Origin: GCA-016699895 sp964633435
GTDB lineage: Bacteria > Patescibacteriota > Saccharimonadia > Saccharimonadales > Saccharimonadaceae
Direction of reading: 5' to 3'
Length of the DNA: 64,000 bases
Assembly (NCBI GenBank): GCA_964633435.1
Contig: CAZWHA010000001.1
Location: 62,001 to 126,000, forward strand
Made by a program: the position numbers and the translations under genes. Positions 59,960 through 64,000 of this stretch are shown piece after piece. The first letter of the stretch is position 1; each line of letters opens with the position of its first letter. The notes beneath the pieces were generated by a model, which had not been told where the DNA came from, searched no databases, and saw nothing but the letters and a program-made list of their open reading frames with translations.

Positions 59960-60185
59960 GCGCTAGATATGGTGTTAACCACATCAGGTGCCAGTAGACA
60001 CTGAGGATCAGATCTCAGCTTTGAACAGGGAAACATGGTGCGATTCCATGGCTGTGCCGCAACCGTAATGCGTAGCTACTACGACAAGCCGGGCTGCCTA
60101 TGTCTGCTTTTCTCGAGCAAGGAATTGGCATTGTAGGGTCGACACTACATCAGCATAACTCCTTATCCGCCTCGAGGCGGTTTTT
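59960..60185 (+). promoter_or_regulatory. Cobalamin riboswitch with intrinsic terminator, controlling nrdA-nrdB
   Basis: Core motifs of the adenosylcobalamin riboswitch are in order: GGGAA-N-GGTG (60028-60040), GCTGTGCCGCAACCGT (60051-60066), and the B12 box AAGCCGGGCTGCCTA (60086-60100). The expression platform ends in CCGCCTCGAGGCGG followed by TTTTT (60167-60185). An upstream CTCGAG (60113-60118) can pair with the CTCGAG of the terminator stem as antiterminator. When B12 is plentiful transcription should stop, leaving class II NrdJ to make deoxynucleotides. Confidence 0.92.
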
Positions 60186-60217
60186 CTACACCAAAAATAA
60201 TTCTGAAAAGGAGGGTA

Positions 60218-62626
60218 ATGAATATCACTGTAGTCAAACGCGATGGCAGTCGCGAACCGTTTGACGCCAACAAAATTAATTTGGCACTAGCCGCAGCCAG
60301 CGAAGGTTTGCCGGATCAAATACCAAAAGTGGTCGAAATTGCTTCGCAATTGCAGTTGACCTTGTTTGACGGTATCACCAGTGAACAGCTAGACGAAGCC
60401 GTGATCCACACGGCGCTACAAAACGTCAAAGACGATCCGGATTATGACAAAATCGCCGCCAGGTTATTGTTAAAAAATATCTACAAAGACGTTTTAGGCG
60501 ATTACCAAACTGCCGCCGAGCTGAAAAAGCTGCATGCAAAGAAATTTCCGCAGTTTATTGCCCATGCTGACAAACTGGGGCTGCTCGACAAACGCATGAC
60601 CGATGGACGCTTTGATCTGAAACGACTGGCAGAGGCACTAGAGCCCGCCCGCGATGACCTATTGAACTATATCGGCGTGATGACGAATCGCGGTCGACAT
60701 AGTCTGCGTCTACAAAGCGACACAGCAAACCATCTAGAGACGCCGCAGTTTACTCATATGCGGATTGCGATGGGACTGGCGTTGAACGAAGACGATCCGA
60801 CCGCAGCAGCCTTGGCCTTTTATGAACCGATGAGCAAGCTGGAATACCTACCCGGCAGTTCGACGCGAGTGAACGCTGGTGGAAAATTCCCCCAACTCAG
60901 TAACTGCTTCTTGCTCGAAGTGCAAGATGACATGGAGTCAATCGCCAAAGGCGTACGGGACGCGATGTGGATCGCCAAGGGCACCGGCGGTATCGGTATG
61001 ACCATGACAAAATTGCGTGCCTCGGGCAGCCCGGTCAAAACCACCAATACCGAAAGTACGGGCCCGATCCCATTCATGAAAATGATTGATACCGCGATTT
61101 TCGCCGTCAGTCGAAAAGGTTTGAAAATGGGCGCGGCGGCTATGTATATGGAAAACTGGCACCTCAATTTCCCAGAGTTTCTCGACCTCAAACAGAACTC
61201 CGGTGACCCGTATATGCGCACGCGTATCCTAAATACGGCCGTCTATATCAGCGACGAATTTATGAAGCGCGTTGAAAAGGACGAGGACTGGTATCTGTTT
61301 GATCCAGCTGAATGTCCGGAACTGACTGAGCGCTACGGCAGCAAGTTTTCGCAGACCTACGAAAAGATGATCGCAAAGGCTGAGGCGGGTGAGCTGCGTG
61401 TATTCAAGAAGCTCCCAGCGCGGGAGCAGTTCCGACAAATCCTGATCACGCTTCAGGCGACCAGCCATCCATGGCTCACCTGGAAAGACACTATCAACAC
61501 CCGGGCGCTCAATAACAATACTGGCACAATTCACTGTTCGAACCTCTGCACGGAAATTACCTTGCCACAGGATAGCGAGAATACGGCTGTCTGCAACCTT
61601 GCCAGTATCAACCTAGCTAAACATCTGATCGAGAACGGTAAAAAGCTGACCATAGATTGGGATCAGCTCGCCGTGACAGCCAAAACGGCCATCCGGCATC
61701 TCGACAATCTGTGTGACATTACTGAGGTACCAGTACCCGAAGCGATGCGGTCCAATCTGGAGAATCGTGCAGTGGGGCTGGGTGTCATGGGATTCACCGA
61801 CGTGTTGGAGCGTTTCGGCTTTAGCTATGAGAGTGAGTCGGCCTATGATTTGATCGACCAAATCATGGAATTCATCAGCTACCACGCTATTGATGAATCA
61901 GCAGACCTGGCCAAAGTACGTGGCAGTTACCCGAATTTCAAAGGCAGCGGCTGGAGTAAGGGCTTGATGCCGATTGATACGGTCGATCTGCTGGCAGCCG
62001 ATCGCCAAGTCAAAGTCACTGTCGACAGAAAAACCCGACTGGACTGGGATGTACTGCGCCAAAAAGCTAAAAAGGGTATGCGTAATGCAACCCTGATGGC
62101 AATTGCCCCAACCGCCAATATCGGACTGGTTGCCGGCACGACCCCAGGCATCGATCCGCAATTTGCCCAGATCTTTAGTCGTAATACGCTGACCGGCAAG
62201 TTTCTGGCAGTCAACCCCAACCTAGTACGTGAACTGAAAAACCTCGACCTGTGGGATTCATTGAAAGACGAAATCTTTGCTAGTCAAGGCGATGTTCAGA
62301 ATATTGACGGCATCCCCGACAACGTCAAAGCAGTATACAAGACGAGTTTCCAGTTATCACCCTACGCATTCATCGAGGTAGCAGCCCGGGCCCAAAAATG
62401 GGTCGACCAAGCAATCAGTCGTAATATGTATCTCGAAACCCGCGATATCGACGACTATGTCAAAATTTACAGCGAAGCCTGGAAACGCGGTCTCAAAACG
62501 ACCTATTATCTGCATGTCAAACCGCGCCATCAATCCGAACAAACGACCGTATCGGTTGAAAAAATAGCTGCCACCAAAGTTCGCACCGGTGGAGCATCCC
62601 GTGGCTTTGGCTTTGCGAAAAAATAA
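60218..62626 (+). CDS. nrdA: Class I ribonucleotide reductase large subunit, lacking C-terminal redox cysteines
   Basis: 802 residues: an ATP-cone at 1-90 (VVKRDGSREPFDANKI), then the ten-stranded barrel. Catalytic residues: Cys230 (LSNCFLL), Asn442, Cys444 and Glu446 (SNLCTEI), Cys459 (AVCNLAS), and the radical-relay Tyr-Tyr at 763-764 (KTTYYLHV). After these, 38 residues without any Cys end in GFGFAKK; E. coli and most NrdA carry a flexible Cys-pair tail here that reduces the active site. The tail seems to be supplied by the small gene downstream. AAGGAGG precedes the ATG. Confidence 0.95.
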   Translation: MNITVVKRDGSREPFDANKINLALAAASEGLPDQIPKVVEIASQLQLTLFDGITSEQLDEAVIHTALQNVKDDPDYDKIAARLLLKNIYKDVLGDYQTAAELKKLHAKKFPQFIAHADKLGLLDKRMTDGRFDLKRLAEALEPARDDLLNYIGVMTNRGRHSLRLQSDTANHLETPQFTHMRIAMGLALNEDDPTAAALAFYEPMSKLEYLPGSSTRVNAGGKFPQLSNCFLLEVQDDMESIAKGVRDAMWIAKGTGGIGMTMTKLRASGSPVKTTNTESTGPIPFMKMIDTAIFAVSRKGLKMGAAAMYMENWHLNFPEFLDLKQNSGDPYMRTRILNTAVYISDEFMKRVEKDEDWYLFDPAECPELTERYGSKFSQTYEKMIAKAEAGELRVFKKLPAREQFRQILITLQATSHPWLTWKDTINTRALNNNTGTIHCSNLCTEITLPQDSENTAVCNLASINLAKHLIENGKKLTIDWDQLAVTAKTAIRHLDNLCDITEVPVPEAMRSNLENRAVGLGVMGFTDVLERFGFSYESESAYDLIDQIMEFISYHAIDESADLAKVRGSYPNFKGSGWSKGLMPIDTVDLLAADRQVKVTVDRKTRLDWDVLRQKAKKGMRNATLMAIAPTANIGLVAGTTPGIDPQFAQIFSRNTLTGKFLAVNPNLVRELKNLDLWDSLKDEIFASQGDVQNIDGIPDNVKAVYKTSFQLSPYAFIEVAARAQKWVDQAISRNMYLETRDIDDYVKIYSEAWKRGLKTTYYLHVKPRHQSEQTTVSVEKIAATKVRTGGASRGFGFAKK

Positions 62627-62651
62627 CTAACGAAATAAGAGGAGGAATATT

Positions 62652-63653
62652 ATGTCAACATATCAACACCCCACACACGGTATTTTAGGCTCGGGACTAC
62701 GCGATGGGCTATCGCTCCATCCCATTCGCTATCAGTGGGCCTATGATCTATATAACCAAGCAGTGGCAAACACCTGGTTCCCGAACGAGATTCAACTCGG
62801 ACAAGACCTCGCCGACTTTGAAAAGCTGTCTGACGAGGAAAAGCATGCGCTCAAAACGGTGATTAGCTACCTCAACCCGAACGAGCTGCTCATCAACAAG
62901 TCGCTGGCCTTTGGTATTTACCCCTACGTTAATGCTGCCGAAGCCCAACTGTACCTATCAAAGCAGATGTGGGAAGAGGCCAACCACTTCATGACGTTCG
63001 AGTACATTATCGAGACGTTTCCATTTGACCGCAAAGAGATCTACGAGGCCGGATTTGGTAAAAAGAGCTTGGCCGACAAAGCCGAATTCCAGAACAAGCA
63101 TCTCGAAGTCATGTTGAATCCACATCTCGATATTTATACGCTCGAGGGCAAAAAAGAATTCGTGCGCAGCCTCGTGGCCTATAATATCGTGTTAGAGGGC
63201 ATCTGGTTCTACAGTGGATTCATGGTCGGCATGAGCTTCCGCCAGCGCAATCTGCTGCGCAATGTTGGCAGCTTGCTGGACTGGATCACACGCGACGAAA
63301 ACCTGCATTTGACCTTTGGTATCAACCTGCTACTGACAATTTTGGATGAAAATCCAGAACTCCAGACTCAGGAATTTGCTGATGAGATTCGCGCATTAAT
63401 TTTGCAAGCAGTCGAGCTGGAAAAGAAATACAACGAAGACATGTTGCCAAACGGCATCCTAGGCCTGAACGCTGACTATGTCAACCAATATGTTATGCAT
63501 ATGACCGACCGCCGTCTGACAGAACTTGGTTTCGAGCCAGAGTACAACGTTGCCAATCCGGCTAAATGGATGGCAGCCGCCAACGACACGCTGGAGCTCG
63601 TGAACTTTTTCGAGAGCACCAATACCAGTTACGAAGTAAATAGTGGGAAATAG
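62652..63653 (+). CDS. nrdB: Class Ic-type ribonucleotide reductase small subunit (Mn/Fe signature)
   Basis: 333-residue ferritin-like radical generator. Metal ligands by alignment to E. coli: Glu78 (Asp84 there), Glu109, His112, Glu182, Glu216, His219, all with matching spacing. The radical Tyr (122 in E. coli) is Phe116 (EEANHFMTF). Glu for the first ligand plus Phe for Tyr are the marks of Chlamydia-type class Ic, which stores its oxidising equivalent in a Mn(IV)/Fe(III) pair and resists radical scavenging. A C-terminal Tyr in TSYEV can relay the radical to NrdA. GGAGG precedes the ATG, 25 bp after nrdA. Confidence 0.95.
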   Translation: MSTYQHPTHGILGSGLRDGLSLHPIRYQWAYDLYNQAVANTWFPNEIQLGQDLADFEKLSDEEKHALKTVISYLNPNELLINKSLAFGIYPYVNAAEAQLYLSKQMWEEANHFMTFEYIIETFPFDRKEIYEAGFGKKSLADKAEFQNKHLEVMLNPHLDIYTLEGKKEFVRSLVAYNIVLEGIWFYSGFMVGMSFRQRNLLRNVGSLLDWITRDENLHLTFGINLLLTILDENPELQTQEFADEIRALILQAVELEKKYNEDMLPNGILGLNADYVNQYVMHMTDRRLTELGFEPEYNVANPAKWMAAANDTLELVNFFESTNTSYEVNSGK

Positions 63654-63662
63654 GAGGAGAAC

Positions 63663-63866
63663 ATGAGCAAAGATCCATATATTGCAGCGCTGTTAACAGA
63701 AGCCGAGTCATATGATAATTCAGCGCCAGATTTTGGCGACAAACTGACCGAGATCACTCGTAAAATTGCCGAGTATCAAGGTAAACTTCAACCAGCTCGA
63801 GTGACGGCTGACACTGGGGCAATTGTTGATCCAGCCGATGCCTTTATGTGTGACAGCTGTCAATAG
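63663..63866 (+). CDS. Small protein ending in CDSCQ, probable separate redox tail of NrdA
   Basis: 67 residues directly after nrdB (9 bp, with GGAGGAG as ribosome-binding site). Mostly charged helices (DKLTEITRKIAEYQGKL), a flexible segment (VTADTGAIVDPADA) and the terminal FMCDSCQ. Many NrdA and NrdJ proteins end in a flexible arm with CxxC that passes electrons from thioredoxin to the active site, and this NrdA lacks one. I infer that this protein does that job in trans. It has no other recognisable domain. Alternative: an unrelated CxxC metal-binding peptide. Confidence 0.72.
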   Translation: MSKDPYIAALLTEAESYDNSAPDFGDKLTEITRKIAEYQGKLQPARVTADTGAIVDPADAFMCDSCQ

Positions 63867-63881
63867 CGCACCAAAACCGCT

Positions 63882-63946
63882 TATCTATATCTATTGTAAA
63901 AACTACACTTGCGGGCGCTAAATGTAGTGTGATAGAATACTCCCTA
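63882..63946 (+). promoter_or_regulatory. Promoter region with nrd-type boxes at right edge
   Basis: TTGTAAAAACTACACTTGC (63894-63912) is identical to the nrdA promoter element. NrdR-like 16-mers at 63882-63897 (11 of 16) and 63915-63930 (12 of 16) are 33 bp apart as before nrdJ. TTGCGG with 18-bp spacer and TAGAAT may be the -35/-10. Confidence 0.55.
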
Positions 63947-63949
63947 GGT

Positions 63950-64000
63950 AAAGATACTTTGGCGGAATCGTGTGAAATTCGCGAGCTGTGCCGCAACGGT
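63950..64000 (+). promoter_or_regulatory. Second cobalamin riboswitch, truncated by window edge
   Basis: GGCGGAATCGTGTGAAATTCGC followed by GAGCTGTGCCGCAACGGT match the conserved 5' core and CCGCAAC block of cobalamin riboswitches. The B12 box and the controlled gene lie beyond the edge. The promoter element shared with nrdA suggests another ribonucleotide reduction or B12-related gene. Confidence 0.85.

Overview
The window reads as one ordinary-density stretch of a small bacterial chromosome from Candidatus Saccharibacteria (TM7, Patescibacteria/CPR) or a close relative. No 16S gene is present, so this is inferred from gene content: arrays of VirB2-like pilins with a PrgI/VirB4/VirB6 apparatus, three FemABX-type peptidoglycan bridge enzymes, a WxL-like surface cluster, large secreted murein hydrolases and short intergenic gaps. 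Many genes have no Shine-Dalgarno sequence but a TAnnnT -10 box 5-7 nt before the start codon, which suggests leaderless mRNAs; this was used to fix several starts.

Layout. 0-1.6 kb: left-truncated class II (B12-dependent) ribonucleotide reductase. 1.7-7.1 kb: surface cluster of a pilin-like protein, a secreted C-anchored protein, a seven-blade RCC1 propeller with a WxL-like domain, a DUF916-like protein with TM and LysM, and a second WxL-like protein. 7.2-12.7 kb: argS, a GC-rich island of three coupled small membrane proteins, and pyrG-(small membrane protein)-pyrH. 12.9-20.7 kb: recF, then a minus-strand operon headed by a 968-residue secreted protein that joins a tyrosine phosphatase, an EEP nuclease, a lysozyme-like domain and an M23 peptidase. 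20.8-31.9 kb: type IV secretion-like locus (virB6, virB4, split VirB4 N-domain, PrgI) and six pilin genes, interrupted by a two-frame gene with a textbook -1 frameshift signal. 31.9-39 kb: Hsp20, ComF, three tRNA-Ser, GalE, a CsoR-controlled copper operon, HIT protein, RlmH. 39-49.7 kb: valS and a cell-wall cluster (three FemX-like proteins, UppS, MurE) with TsaD, an amidinotransferase-fold protein and a PMM-like HAD phosphatase. 49.7-53.5 kb: a second GC-rich island (one winged-helix-like gene), CIRCE-groES-groEL and two small WhiB-like Cys-motif proteins. 53.5-60 kb: phosphosugar isomerase, lipid kinase, MacB-type ABC exporter and a Tat-like-signal M15/GH24 murein hydrolase. 60-64 kb: cobalamin riboswitch, nrdA, nrdB, a 67-residue Cys-tail protein and the start of a second cobalamin riboswitch.

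Main ideas. (1) DNA precursor supply combines class II NrdJ with a riboswitch-controlled class I enzyme. Its NrdB has the Glu/Phe signature of the Mn/Fe class Ic, and its NrdA lacks the C-terminal redox cysteines, which seem to be supplied by the separate 67-residue protein. (2) Two multi-enzyme secreted lytic proteins together with the T4SS-like locus suggest an epibiont's attack or attachment equipment. (3) Four poly-G/C tracts of 9-10 nt, far more than expected by chance, lie in or before surface, membrane or regulator-like genes and could be contingency loci. (4) A -1 programmed frameshift candidate and two long three-way-junction RNA structures beside GC-rich islands have no ready explanation.
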